The notes beneath the pieces are model-generated. The model saw only the letters and a list, made by a program, of their open reading frames with translations. It was not told the DNA's origin and ran no database searches. A DNA stretch of 64,000 bases. Source: Oxytricha trifallax (Eukaryota; Ciliophora; Spirotrichea; Sporadotrichida; Oxytrichidae). Location: the NCBI GenBank assembly GCA_000711775.1, contig ARYC01016931.1, positions 118,298 to 182,297 of the forward strand, in the 5' to 3' direction. Below are positions 50,510 through 64,000 of this stretch, one piece after another. Every line of letters starts with the position of its first letter. Position 1 is the first letter of the stretch. Position numbers and translations under genes: made by a program.

Positions 50510-50753
50510 TTTATTCAATCAAGACTAGAAGAATTATTTAAGCTTAAAATCTTTTGTCAACCCTTAGGAGTTTAATGATTAATTTGCATTATAATAAAGC
50601 TTGCTTTAATGTAATAAGCTCTTATTTAACTCATACAAAAGCTGTAATAAACATTCTCTATCCATTTATCTCTCTTTGAAAGAGACTAAATTCTTTTTTA
50701 ACAACATCGCTAAACTTCTTTTCCATATGCTATAGCTGATGCACTTAGTAAAA

Positions 50754-50924
50754 TCAGTCTTCAATTTCAAGAAGCGATTCTTCTAAACCTCTTGCATAGA
50801 TAGATATATTCTCTTTTTATTAGTAAAATGGTAGTCGCCAATCATAAGGGATGGTACTTTAAAGAATAATTTACCTTCCCTCTAAATGATTATTTTTATC
50901 TCTACTATTTCTATGCATTGACAT
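50754..50924 (-). CDS. Satellite ORF 2 (56 aa), visible only with TAR=Gln
   Basis: Representative copy: ATG 50924 to TGA 50754-50756, starting MSMHRNSRDKNNHLEGRQII and containing TIPYDWRLPFYQQKENI and ARGLEESLLEIED. The frame is open further upstream into the preceding unit. Beyond the TGA it continues with HMEKKFSDVVKKEFSLFQRE. Composition is strikingly protein-like. Some units carry a 2-bp deletion (AAGGGATGG to AGGGTGG, for example near 53220, 56780 and 59150) that shifts this frame, so not every copy can code. Confidence 0.4.
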
Positions 50925-53900
50925 TAACTTGAAGTAAAAATCATTAGCTTAGGATCTTTAAACAGATTCTTAATACTTTCTTTTCTTTATAGACTTACCA
51001 AAGCATAATGAAGAATCTAGTAAGGTGAAGTTATTCACGATCTTTCATGCTTGATTGCCTTTCAATGCTTAACAATAGAATCTCATTATAATATAGTTTA
51101 CCAATTATGATAAGAAAGGATTCTGATGAAAGAAGGAAAAGTATATTAGATATTGGAGCTCATTATTTTATATTCAAAATTATATTGAAGTTTCTATTTT
51201 TATAGAATCGAGCATCACTTAGTCGGCAAAAATTGAAATGCAAAGAAAGAAAAATGTAGAAATCTTTAAATTAAACAAGATCTAGAAATTCATTTTAGCC
51301 GAAACATAGTCAAAGCCCAAAAATCTTTTGTTGAATCTCTTAGCATTTAGGATTATTCTAAATTTATTCATTTTAAACTTTAAATGCTAAGCAACTAGAA
51401 CTTGATTGTTGCTATTTAAAAGGTATTGAAAGTATCATAATTGGCGAACTGGGGAAAGTGTGTATAATCCAACACTTGACTTCATTCACTAAAATTTATA
51501 TAGCATATCAACTATGAATTTCCATCTCATCTTCACTGATCATCTTACTCAAACTTTCGAAGTGAGTGAGTTCTTGTTTGATTAGTGCTTGGAAAAATTC
51601 TTGTTTGATAGATAATATTTGGACGAAGAAAATAATTGATTTGCTCTTAAGTGTCGGTGCTTCACGTAATTCAAATTCATAAAGGCAAGATAACATTTTA
51701 TTCAATCAAGACTAGAAGAATTATTTAAGCTTAAAATCTTTTGTCAACCCTTAAGAGTTTAATGATTAATTTGCATTATAATAAAGCTTGCTTTAATGTA
51801 ATAAGCTCTTATTTAACTCATACAAAAGCTGTAATAAACATTCTCTATCCATTTATCTCTCTTTGAAAGAGACTAAATTCTTTTTTAACAACATCGCTAA
51901 ACTTCTTTTCCATATGCTATAGCTGATGCACTTAGTAAAATCAGTCTTCAATTTCAAGAAGCGATTCTTCTAAACCTCTTGCATAGATAGATATATTCTC
52001 TTTTTATTAGTAAAATGGTAGTCGCCAATCATAAGGGATGGTACTTTAAAGAATAATTTACCTTCCCTCTAAATGATTATTTTTATCTCTACTATTTCTA
52101 TGCATTGACATTAACTTGAAGTAAAAATCATTAGCTTAGGATCTTTAAACAGATTCTTAATACTTTCTTTTCTTTATAGACTTACCAAAGCATAATGAAG
52201 AATCTAGTAAGGTGAAGTTATTCACGATCTTTCATGCTTGATTGCCTTTCAATGCTTAACAATAGAATCTCATTATAATATAGTTTACCAATTATGATAA
52301 GAAAGGATTCTGATGAAAGAAGGAAAAGTATATTAGATATTGGAGCTCATTATTTTATATTCAAAATTATATTGAAGTTTCTATTTTTATAGAATCGAGC
52401 ATCACTTAGTCGGCAAAAATTGAAATGCAAAGAAAGAAAAATGTAGAAATCTTTAAATTAAACAAGATCTAGAAATTCATTTTAGCCGAAACATAGTCAA
52501 AGCCCAAAAATCTTTTGTTGAATCTCTTAGCATTTAGGATTATTCTAAATTTATTCATTTTAAACTTTAAATGCTAAGCAACTAGAACTTGATTGTTGCT
52601 ATTTAAAAGGTATTGAAAGTATCATAATTGGCGAACTGGGGAAAGTGTGTATAATCCAACACTTGACTTCATTCACTAAAATTTATATAGCATATCAACT
52701 ATGAATTTCCATCTCATCTTCACTGATCATCTTACTCAAACTTTCGAAGTGAAGTGAGTTCTTGTTTGATTAGTGCTTGGAAAAATTCTTGTTTGATAGA
52801 TAATATTTGGACGAAGAAAATAATTGATTTGCTCTTAAGTGTCGGTGCTTCACGTAACTCAAATTCATTAAGGCAAGATAACATTTTATTCAATCAAGAC
52901 TAGAAGAATTATTTAAGCTTAAAATCTTTTGTCAACCCTTAGGAGTTTAATGATTAATTTGCATTATAATAAAGCTTGCTTTAATGTAATAAGCTCTTAT
53001 TTAACTCATACAAAAGCTGTAATAAACATTCTCTATCCATTTATCTCTCTTTGAAAGAGACTAAATTCTTTTTTAACAACATCGCTAAACTTCTTTTCCA
53101 TATGCTATAGCTGATGCACTTAGTAAAATCAGTCTTCAATTTCAAGAAGCGATTCTTCTAAACCTCTTGCATAGATAGATATATTCTCTTTTTATTAGTA
53201 AAATGGTAGTCGCCAATCATTAGGGTGGTATTTTAAAGAATAATTTACCTTCCCTCTAAATGATTATTTTTATCTCTACTATTTCTATGCATTGACATTA
53301 ACTTGAAGTAAAAATCATTAGCTTAGGATCTTTAAACAGATTCTTAATACTTTCTTTTCTTTATAGACTTACTAAAGCATAATGAAGAATCTAGTAAGGT
53401 GAAGTTATTCACGATCTTTCATGCTTGATTGCCTTTCAATGCTTAACAATAGAATCTCATTATAATATTGTTTACCAATTATGATAAGAAAGGATTCTGA
53501 TGAAAGAAGGAAAAGTATATTAGATATTGGAGCTCATTATTTTATATTCAAAATTATATTGAAGTTTCTATTTTTATAGAATCGAGCATCACTTAGTCGG
53601 CAAAAATTGAAATGCAAAGAAAGAAAAATGTAGAAATCTTTAAATTAAACAAGATCTAGAAATTCATTTTAGCCGAAACATAGTCAAAGCCCAAAAATCT
53701 TTTGTTGAATCTCTTAGCATTTAGGATTATTCTAAATTTATTCATTTTAAACTTTAAATGCTAAGCAACTAGAACTTGATTGTTGCTATTTAAAAGGTAT
53801 TGAAAGTATCATAATTGGCGAACTGGGGAAAGTGTGTATAATCCAACACTTGACTTCATTCACTAAAATTTATATAGCATATCAACTATGAATTTCCATC

Positions 53901-56900
53901 TCATCTTCACTGATCATCTTACTCAAACTTTCGAAGTGAGTGAGTTCTTGTTTGATTAGTGCTTGGAAAAATTCTTGTTTGATAGATAATATTTGGACGA
54001 AGAAAATAATTGATTTGCTCTTAAGTGTCGGTGCTTCACGTAATTCAAATTCATAAAGGCAAGATAACATTTTATTCAATCAAGACTAGAAGAATTATTT
54101 AAGCTTAAAATCTTTTGTCAACCCTTAAGAGTTTAATGATTAATTTGCATTATAATAAAGCTTGCTTTAATGTAATAAGCTCTTATTTAACTCATACAAA
54201 AGCTGTAATAAACATTCTCTATCCATTTATCTCTCTTTGAAAGAGACTAAATTCTTTTTTAACAACATCGCTAAACTTCTTTTCCATATGCTATAGCTGA
54301 TGCACTTAGTAAAATCAGTCTTCAATTTCAAGAAGCGATTCTTCTAAACCTCTTGCATAGATAGATATATTCTCTTTTTATTAGTAAAATGGTAGTCGCC
54401 AATCATAAGGGATGGTACTTTAAAGAATAATTTACCTTCCCTCTAAATGATTATTTTTATCTCTACTATTTCTATGCATTGACATTAACTTGAAGTAAAA
54501 ATCATTAGCTTAGGATCTTTAAACAGATTCTTAATACTTTCTTTTCTTTATAGACTTACCAAAGCATAATGAAGAATCTAGTAAGGTGAAGTTATTCACG
54601 ATCTTTCATGCTTGATTGCCTTTCAATGCTTAACAATAGAATCTCATTATAATATTGTTTACCAATTATGATAAGAAAGGATTCTGATGAAAGAAGGAAA
54701 AGTATATTAGATATTGGAGCTCATTATTTTATATTCAAAATTATATTGAAGTTTCTATTTTTATAGAATCGAGCATCACTTAGTCGGCAAAAATTGAAAT
54801 GCAAAGAAAGAAAAATGTAGAAATCTTTAAATTAAACAAGATCTAGAAATTCATTTTAGCCGAAACATAGTCAAAGCCCAAAAATCTTTTGTTGAATCTC
54901 TTAGCATTTAGGATTATTCTAAATTTATTCATTTTAAACTTTAAATGCTAAGCAACTAGAACTTGATTGTTGCTATTTAAAAGGTATTGAAAGTATCATA
55001 ATTGGCGAACTGGGGAAAGTGTGTATAATCCAACACTTGACTTCATTCACTAAAATTTATATAGCATATCAACTATGAATTTCCATCTCATCTTCACTGA
55101 TCATCTTACTCAAACTTTCGAAGTGAGTGAGTTCTTGTTTGATTAGTGCTTGGAAAAATTCTTGTTTGATAGATAATATTTGGACGAAGAAAATAATTGA
55201 TTTGCTCTTAAGTGTCGGTGCTTCACGTAACTCAAATTCATTAAGGCAAGATAACATTTTATTCAATCAAGACTAGAAGAATTATTTAAGCTTAAAATCT
55301 TTTGTCAACCCTTAGGAGTTTAATGATTAATTTGCATTATAATAAAGCTTGCTTTAATGTAATAAGCTCTTATTTAACTCATACAAAAGCTGTAATAAAC
55401 ATTCTCTATCCATTTATCTCTCTTTGAAAGAGACTAAATTCTTTTTTAACAACATCGCTAAACTTCTTTTCCATATGCTATAGCTGATGCACTTAGTAAA
55501 ATCAGTCTTCAATTTCAAGAAGCGATTCTTCTAAACCTCTTGCATAGATAGATATATTCTCTTTTTATTAGTAAAATGGTAGTCGCCAATCATTAGGGAT
55601 GGTATTTTAAAGAATAATTTACCTTCCCTCTAAATGATTATTTTTATCTCTACTATTTCTATGCATTGACATTAACTTGAAGTAAAAATCATTAGCTTAG
55701 GATCTTTAAACAGATTCTTAATACTTTCTTTTCTTTATAGACTTACCAAAGCATTATGAAGAATCTAGTAAGGTGAAGTTATTCACGATCTTTCATGCTT
55801 GATTGCCTTTCAATGCTTAACAATAGAATCTCATTATAATATAGTTTACCAATTATGATAAGAAAGGATTCTGATGAAAGAAGGAAAAGTATATTAGATA
55901 TTGGAGCTCATTATTTTATATTCAAAATTATATTGAAGTTTCTATTTTTATAGAATCGAGCATCACTCAGTCGGCAAAAATTGAAATGCAAAGAAAGAAA
56001 AATGTAGAAATCTTTAAATTAAACAAGATCTAGAAATTCATTTTAGCCGAAACATAGTCAAAGCCCAAAAATCTTTTGTTGAATCTCTTAGCATTTAGGA
56101 TTATTCTAAATTTATTCATTTTAAACTTTAAATGCTAAGCAACTAGAACTTGATTGTTGCTATTTAAAAGGTATTGAAAGTATCATAATTGGCGAACTGG
56201 GGAAAGTGTGTATAATCCAACACTTGACTTCATTCACTAAAATTTATATAGCATATCAACTATGAATTTCCATCTCATCTTCACTGATCATCTTACTCAA
56301 ACTTTCGAAGTGAGTGAGTTCTTGTTTGATTAGTGCTTGGAAAAATTCTTGTTTGATAGACAATATTTGGACGAAGAAAATAATTGATTTGCTCTTAAGT
56401 GTCGGTGCTTCACGTAATTCAAATTCATAAAGGCAAGATAACATTTTATTCAATCAAGACTAGAAGAATTATTTAAGCTTAAAATCTTTTGTCAACCCTT
56501 AGGAGTTTAATGATTAATTTGCATTATAATATAGCTTGCTTTAATGTAATAAGCTCTTATTTAACTCATACAAAAGCTGTAATAAACATTCTCTATCCAT
56601 TTATCTCTCTTTGAAAGAGACTAAATTCTTTTTTAACAACATCGCTAAACTTCTTTTCCATATGCTATAGCTGATGCACTTAGTAAAATCAGTCTTCAAT
56701 TTCAAGAAGCGATTCTTCTAAACCTCTTGCATAGATAGATATATTCTCTTTTTATTAGTAAAATGGTAGTCGCCAATCATTAGGGTGGTATTTTAAAGAA
56801 TAATTTACCTTCCCTCTAAATGATTATTTTTATCTCTACTATTTCTATGCATTGACATTAACTTGAAGTAAAAATCATTAGCTTAGGATCTTTAAACAGA

Positions 56901-59900
56901 TTCTTAATACTTTCTTTTCTTTATAGACTTACCAAAGCATAATGAAGAATCTAGTAAGGTGAAGTTATTCACGATCTTTCATGCTTGATTGCCTTTCAAT
57001 GCTTAACAATAGAATCTCATTATAATATAGTTTACCAATTATGATAAGAAAGGATTCTGATGAAAGAAGGAAAAGTATATTAGATATTGGAGCTCATTAT
57101 TTTATATTCAAAATTATATTGAAGTTTCTATTTTTATAGAATCGAGCATCACTTAGTCGGCAAAAATTGAAATGCAAAGAAAGAAAAATGTAGAAATCTT
57201 TAAATTAAACAAGATCTAGAAATTCATTTTAGCCGAAACATAGTCAAAGCCCAAAAATCTTTTGTTGAATCTCTTAGCATTTAGGATTATTCTAAATTTA
57301 TTCATTTTAAACTTTAAATGCTAAGCAACTAGAACTTGATTGTTGCTATTTAAAAGGTATTGAAAGTATCATAATTGGCGAACTGGGGAAAGTGTGTATA
57401 ATCCAACACTTGACTTCATTCACTAAAATTTATATAGCATATCAACTATGAATTTCCATCTCATCTTCACTGATCATCTTACTCAAACTTTCGAAGTGAG
57501 TGAGTTCTTGTTTGATTAGTGCTTGGAAAAATTCTTGTTTGATAGATAATATTTGGACGAAGAAAATAATTGATTTGCTCTTAAGTGTCGGTGCTTCACG
57601 TAACTCAAATTCATTAAGGCAAGATAACATTTTATTCAATCAAGACTAGAAGAATTATTTAAGCTTAAAATCTTTTGTCAACCCTTAGGAGTTTAATGAT
57701 TAATTTGCATTATAATAAAGCTTGCTTTAATGTAATAAGCTCTTATTTAACTCATACAAAAGCTGTAATAAACATTCTCTATCCATTTATCTCTCTTTGA
57801 AAGAGACTAAATTCTTTTTTAACAACATCGCTAAACTTCTTTTCCATATGCTATAGCTGATGCACTTAGTAAAATCAGTCTTCAATTTCAAGAAGCGATT
57901 CTTCTAAACCTCTTGCATAGATAGATATATTCTCTTTTTATTAGTAAAATGGTAGTCGCCAATCATAAGGGTGGTACTTTAAAGAATAATTTACCTTCCC
58001 TCTAAATGATTATTTTTATCTCTACTATTTCTATGCATTGACATTAACTTGAAGTAAAAATCATTAGCTTAGGATCTTTAAACAGATTCTTAATACTTTC
58101 TTTTCTTTATAGACTTACCAAAGCATTATGAAGAATCTAGTAAGGTGAAGTTATTCACGATCTTTCATGCTTGATTGCCTTTCAATGCTTAACAATAGAA
58201 TCTCATTATAATATAGTTTACCAATTATGATAAGAAAGGATTCTGATGAAAGAAGGAAAAGTATATTAGATATTGGAGCTCATTATTTTATATTCAAAAT
58301 TATATTGAAGTTTCTATTTTTATAGAATCGAGCATCACTCAGTCGGCAAAAATTGAAATGCAAAGAAAGAAAAATGTAGAAATCTTTAAATTAAACAAGA
58401 TCTAGAAATTCATTTTAGCCGAAACATAGTCAAAGCCCAAAAATCTTTTGTTGAATCTCTTAGCATTTAGGATTATTCTAAATTTATTCATTTTAAACTT
58501 TAAATGCTAAGCAACTAGAACTTGATTGTTGCTATTTAAAAGGTATTGAAAGTATCATAATTGGCGAACTGGGGAAAGTGTGTATAATCCAACACTTGAC
58601 TTCATTCACTAAAATTTATATAGCATATCAACTATGAATTTCCATCTCATCTTCACTGATCATCTTACTCAAACTTTCGAAGTGAGTGAGTTCTTGTTTG
58701 ATTAGTGCTTGAAAAAATTCTTGTTTGATAGATAATATTTGGACGAAGAAAATAATTGATTTGCTCTTAAGTGTCGGTGCTTCACGTAATTCAAATTCAT
58801 AAAGCAAGATAACATTTTATTCAATCAAGACTAGAAGAATTATTTAAGCTTAAAATCTTTTGTCAACCCTTAGGAGTTTAATGATTAATTTGCATTATAA
58901 TATAGCTTGCTTTAATGTAATAAGCTCTTATTTAACTCATACAAAAGCTGTAATAAACATTCTCTATCCATTTATCTCTCTTTGAAAGAGACTAAATTCT
59001 TTTTTAACAACATCGCTAAACTTCTTTTCCATATGCTATAGCTGATGCACTTAGTAAAATCAGTCTTCAATTTCAAGAAGCGATTCTTCTAAACCTCTTG
59101 CATAGATAGATATATTCTCTTTTTATTAGTAAAATGGTAGTCGCCAATCATTAGGGTGGTATTTTAAAGAATAATTTACCTTCCCTCTAAATGATTATTT
59201 TTATCTCTACTATTTCTATGCATTGACATTAACTTGAAGTAAAAATCATTAGCTTAGGATCTTTAAACAGATTCTTAATACTTTCTTTTCTTTATAGACT
59301 TACTAAAGCATAATGAAGAATCTAGTAAGGTGAAGTTATTCACGATCTTTCATGCTTGATTGCCTTTCAATGCTTAACAATAGAATCTCATTATAATATT
59401 GTTTACCAATTATGATAAGAAAGGATTCTGATGAAAGAAGGAAAAGTATATTAGATATTGGAGCTCATTATTTTATATTCAAAATTATATTGAAGTTTCT
59501 ATTTTTATAGAATCGAGCATCACTCAGTCGGCAAAAATTGAAATGCAAAGAAAGAAAAATGTAGAAATCTTTAAATTAAACAAGATCTAGAAATTCATTT
59601 TAGCCGAAACATAGTCAAAGCCCAAAAATCTTTTGTTGAATCTCTTAGCATTTAGGATTATTCTAAATTTATTCATTTTAAACTTTAAATGCTAAGCAAC
59701 TAGAACTTGATTGTTGCTATTTAAAAGGTATTGAAAGTATCATAATTGGCGAACTGGGGAAAGTGTGTATAATCCAACACTTGACTTCATTCACTAAAAT
59801 TTATATAGCATATCAACTATGAATTTCCATCTCATCTTCACTGATCATCTTACTCAAACTTTCGAAGTGAGTGAGTTCTTGTTTGATTAGTGCTTGGAAA

Positions 59901-62900
59901 AATTCTTGTTTGATAGATAATATTTGGACGAAGAAAATAATTGATTTGCTCTTAAGTGTCGGTGCTTCACGTAACTCAAATTCATTAAGGCAAGATAACA
60001 TTTTATTCAATCAAGACTAGAAGAATTATTTAAGCTTAAAATCTTTTGTCAACCCTTAGGAGTTTAATGATTAATTTGCATTATAATAAAGCTTGCTTTA
60101 ATGTAATAAGCTCTTATTTAACTCATACAAAAGCTGTAATAAACATTCTCTATCCATTTATCTCTCTTTGAAAGAGACTAAATTCTTTTTTAACAACATC
60201 GCTAAACTTCTTTTCCATATGCTATAGCTGATGCACTTAGTAAAATCAGTCTTCAATTTCAAGAAGCGATTCTTCTAAACCTCTTGCATAGATAGATATA
60301 TTCTCTTTTTATTAGTAAAATGGTAGTCGCCAATCATAAGGGATGGTACTTTAAAGAATAATTTACCTTCCCTCTAAATGATTATTTTTATCTCTACTAT
60401 TTCTATGCATTGACATTAACTTGAAGTAAAAATCATTAGCTTAGGATCTTTAAACAGATTCTTAATACTTTCTTTTCTTTATAGACTTACCAAAGCATAA
60501 TGAAGAATCTAGTAAGGTGAAGTTATTCACGATCTTTCATGCTTGATTGCCTTTCAATGCTTAACAATAGAATCTCATTATAATATAGTTTACCAATTAT
60601 GATAAGAAAGGATTCTGATGAAAGAAGGAAAAGTATATTAGATATTGGAGCTCATTATTTTATATTCAAAATTATATTGAAGTTTCTATTTTTATAGAAT
60701 CGAGCATCACTTAGTCGGCAAAAATTGAAATGCAAAGAAAGAAAAATGTAGAAATCTTTAAATTAAACAAGATCTAGAAATTCATTTTAGCCGAAACATA
60801 GTCAAAGCCCAAAAATCTTTTGTTGAATCTCTTAGCATTTAGGATTATTCTAAATTTATTCATTTTAAACTTTAAATGCTAAGCAACTAGAACTTGATTG
60901 TTGCTATTTAAAAGGTATTGAAAGTATCATAATTGGCGAACTGGGGAAAGTGTGTATAATCCAACACTTGACTTCATTCACTAAAATTTATATAGCATAT
61001 CAACTATGAATTTCCATCTCATCTTCACTGATCATCTTACTCAAACTTTCGAAGTGAGTGAGTTCTTGTTTGATTAGTGCTTGGAAAAATTCTTGTTTGA
61101 TAGATAATATTTGGACGAAGAAAATAATTGATTTGCTCTTAAGTGTCGGTGCTTCACGTAACTCAAATTCATTAAGGCAAGATAACATTTTATTCAATCA
61201 AGACTAGAAGAATTATTTAAGCTTAAAATCTTTTGTCAACCCTTAGGAGTTTAATGATTAATTTGCATTATAATATAGCTTGCTTTAATGTAATAAGCTC
61301 TTATTTAACTCATACAAAAGCTGTAATAAACATTCTCTATCCATTTATCTCTCTTTGAAAGAGACTAAATTCTTTTTTAACAACATCGCTAAACTTCTTT
61401 TCCATATGCTATAGCTGATGCACTTAGTAAAATCAGTCTTCAATTTCAAGAAGCGATTCTTCTAAACCTCTTGCATAGATAGATATATTCTCTTTTCATT
61501 AGTTAAATGGTAGTCGCCAATCATTAGGGATGGTATTTTAAAGAATAACCTTCCCTCTAAATGATTATTATTTTTATCTCTACTATTTCTATGCATTGAC
61601 ATTAACTTGAAGTAAAAATCATTAGCTTAGGATCTTTAAACAGATTCTTAATACTTTCTTTTCTTTATAGACTTACCAAAGCATAATGAAGAATCTAGTA
61701 AGGTGAAGTTATTCACGATCTTTCATGCTTGATTGCCTTTCAATGCTTAACAATAGAATCTCATTATAATATAGTTTACCAATTATGATAAGAAAGGATT
61801 CTGATGAAAGAAGGAAAAGTATATTAGATATTGGAGCTCATTATTTTATATTCAAAATTATATTGAAGTTTCTATTTTTATAGAATCGAGCATCACTTAG
61901 TCGGCAAAAATTGAAATGCAAAGGAAGAAAAATGTAGAAATCTTTAAATTAAACAAGATCTAGAAATTGATTTTAGCCGAAACATAGTCAAAGCCCAAAA
62001 ATCTTTTGTTGAATCTCTTAGCATTTAGGATTATTCTAAATTTATTCATTTTAAACTTTAAATGCTAAGCAACTAGAACTTGATTGTTGCTATTTAAAAG
62101 GTGTTGCAAGTATCATAATTGGCGAACTGGGGAAAGTGTGTATAATCCAACACTTGACTTCATTCACTAAAATTTATATAGCATATCAACTATGAATTTC
62201 CATCTCATCTTCACTGATCATCTTACTCAAACTTTCGAAGTGAGTGAGTTCTTGTTTGATTAGTGCTTGGAAAAATTCTTGTTTGATAGACAATATTTGG
62301 ACGAAGAAAATAATTGATTTGCTCTTAAGTGTCGGTGCTTCACGTAATTCAAATTCATAAAGGCAAGATAACATTTTATTCAATCAAGACTAGAAGAATT
62401 ATTTAAGCTTAAAATCTTTTGTCAACCCTTAAGAGTTTAATGATTAATTTGCATTATAATAAAGCTTGCTTTAATGTAATAAGCTCTTATTTAACTCATA
62501 CAAAAGCTGTAATAAACATTCTCTATCCATTTATCTCTCTTTGAAAGAGACTAAATTCTTTTTTAACAACATCGCTAAACTTCTTTTCCATATGCTATAG
62601 CTGATGCACTTAGTAAAATCAGTCTTCAATTTCAAGAAGCGATTCTTCTAAACCTCTTGCATAGATAGATATATTCTCTTTTTATTAGTAAAATGGTAGT
62701 CGCCAATCATAAGGGATGGTACTTTAAAGAATAATTTACCTTCCCTCTAAATGATTATTTTTATCTCTACTATTTCTATGCATTGACATTAACTTGAAGT
62801 AAAAATCATTAGCTTAGGATCTTTAAACAGATTCTTAATACTTTCTTTTCTTTATAGACTTACCAAAGCATAATGAAGAATCTAGTAAGGTGAAGTTATT

Positions 62901-64000
62901 CACGAATCTTTCATGCTTGATTGCCTTTCAATGCTTAACAATAGAATCTCATTATAATATAGTTTACCAATTATGATAAGAAAGGATTCTGATGAAAGAA
63001 GGAAAAGTATATTAGATATTGGAGCTCATTATTTTATATTCAAAATTATATTGAAGTTTCTATTTTTATAGAATCGAGCATCACTTAGTCGGCAAAAATT
63101 GAAATGCAAAGGAAGAAAAATGTAGAAATCTTTAAATTAAACAAAAAGATCTAGAAATTCATTTTAGCCGAAACATAGTCAAAGCCCAAAAATCTTTTGT
63201 TGAATCTCTTAGCATTTAGGATTATTCTAAATTTATTCATTTTAAACTTTAAATGCTAAGCAACTAGAACTTGATTGTTGCTATTTAAAAGGTATTGAAA
63301 GTATCATAATTGGCGAACTGGGGAAAGTGTGTATAATCCAACACTTGACTTCATTCACTAAAATTTATATAGCATATCAACTATGAATTTCCATCTCATC
63401 TTCACTGATCATCTTACTCAAACTTTCGAAGTGAGTGAGATCTTGTTTGATTAGTGCTTGGAAAAATTCTTGTTTGATAGATAATATTTGGGCGAAGAAA
63501 ATAATTGATTTGCTCTTAAGTGTCGGTGCTTCACGTAATTCAAATTCATAAAGGCAAGATAACATTTTATTCAATCAAGACTAGAAGAATTATTTAAGCT
63601 TAAAATCTTTTGTCAACCCTTAGGAGTTTAATGATTAATTTGCATTATAATATAGCTTGCTTTAATGTAATAAGCTCTTATTTAACTCATACAAAAGCTG
63701 TAATAAACATTCTCTATCCATTTATCTCTCTTTGAAAGAGACTAAATTCTTTTTTAACAACATCGCTAAACTTCTTTTCCATATGCTATAGCTGATGCAC
63801 TTAGTAAAATCAGTCTTCAATTTCAAGAAGCGATTCTTCTAAACCTCTTGCATAGATAGATATATTCTCTTTTTATTAGTAAAATGGTAGTCGCCAATCA
63901 TAAGGGATGGTACTTTAAAGAATAATTTACCTTCCCTCTAAATGATTATTTTTATCTCTACTATTTCTATGCATTGACATTAACTTGAAGTAAAAATCAT

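Larger units (their letters stand above)
49816..64000. repeat. Satellite array: about 12 head-to-tail copies of a ~1,187-bp unit
   Basis: Units begin at CATAATGAAGAATCTAG (49816, 51003, 52190 and so on). A fixed landmark recurs at 50321, 51508, 52695, 53882, 55069, 56256, 57442, 58628, 59813, 61000, 62186 and 63377, that is every 1,186-1,191 bp. Copies are almost identical; differences are single substitutions and small indels. The array runs off the right end of the window, so its full size is unknown. The left edge is abrupt. A diverged partial unit is at 2391-2800. Confidence 0.98.

Noticed and set aside
1-64000. Tetrahymena-type chromosome breakage sequence (TAAACCAACCTCTTT) or telomere repeats
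   Set aside because: None seen by eye on either strand; near matches such as GCAACCAACT at 27.55 kb lack the rest of the motif. A string search would settle it.
49816-64000. CRISPR-like or rDNA-like array
   Set aside because: The repeat is 1.19 kb with no unique spacers, and no ribosomal RNA sequence is recognisable in it.

Overview
This looks like germline-type (micronuclear) DNA of a ciliate that reads TAA and TAG as glutamine and uses TGA as its only stop. The clearest evidence is internal: the reverse-transcriptase fragment near 25.0 kb has the conserved 'QG..SP.LF' block with its glutamine written TAA (25045-25047), and many protein-like frames are open only if TAA/TAG are sense. The window is very AT-rich, has short AT-rich GT-AG introns (32-44 nt in several places), and is dominated by mobile-element remnants and repeats. 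Which ciliate it is, and whether this is a micronuclear chromosome, are inferences. Standard-code ORF calling is misleading here, so coding calls below are hand translations with TAR=Gln.

Layout. 0-1.4 kb: a decayed Tc1/mariner (IS630-type) transposase on the minus strand. 1.8-2.4 kb: a hairpin-ended MITE, followed at 2.4-2.8 kb by one diverged copy of the satellite monomer found at the far right end. 3.5-5.1 kb: two copies of a TA-flanked M-shaped MITE; two more lie at 33.6 and 43.2 kb. 7.8-12.2 kb: two copies of a small intron-bearing MORN-like cassette, a GC-richer ORF and an old fold-back element. 12.2-21.3 kb: AT-rich desert with one hairpin MITE.

21.3-29.9 kb is a nest of elements on the minus strand. 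An APE-type LINE pseudogene (endonuclease then reverse transcriptase) is split by a 2.6-kb element with long terminal inverted repeats. That element carries an unusually GC-rich, spliced, unrecognised gene. Beside the LINE lies a degenerate reading frame containing a Ulp1/C48-like protease domain, which is itself split by a 419-bp MITE flanked by a perfect 4-bp target duplication. A third MORN-like cassette sits between the LINE and the protease frame.

31.3-31.9 kb holds a GC-richer 203-codon frame with one internal TGA. 34.2-39.2 kb has several protein-like exons on the plus strand, including a cleanly spliced small gene whose third putative intron holds a near-perfect 398-bp fold-back palindrome. 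41.2-48 kb has another hairpin MITE, decayed coding pieces, the fourth MORN-like cassette and a probable minus-strand gene at 47.3-48.0 kb.

49.8-64.0 kb is an almost perfectly head-to-tail array of about 12 copies of a ~1,187-bp unit that runs off the window. The units differ at a few recurrent sites in a shuffled pattern, as expected from unequal exchange or gene conversion. Most copies keep short TGA-terminated frames on the minus strand.

I could not recognise most of the host-like coding pieces, and no RNA genes, CRISPR arrays or prokaryotic signals were found.
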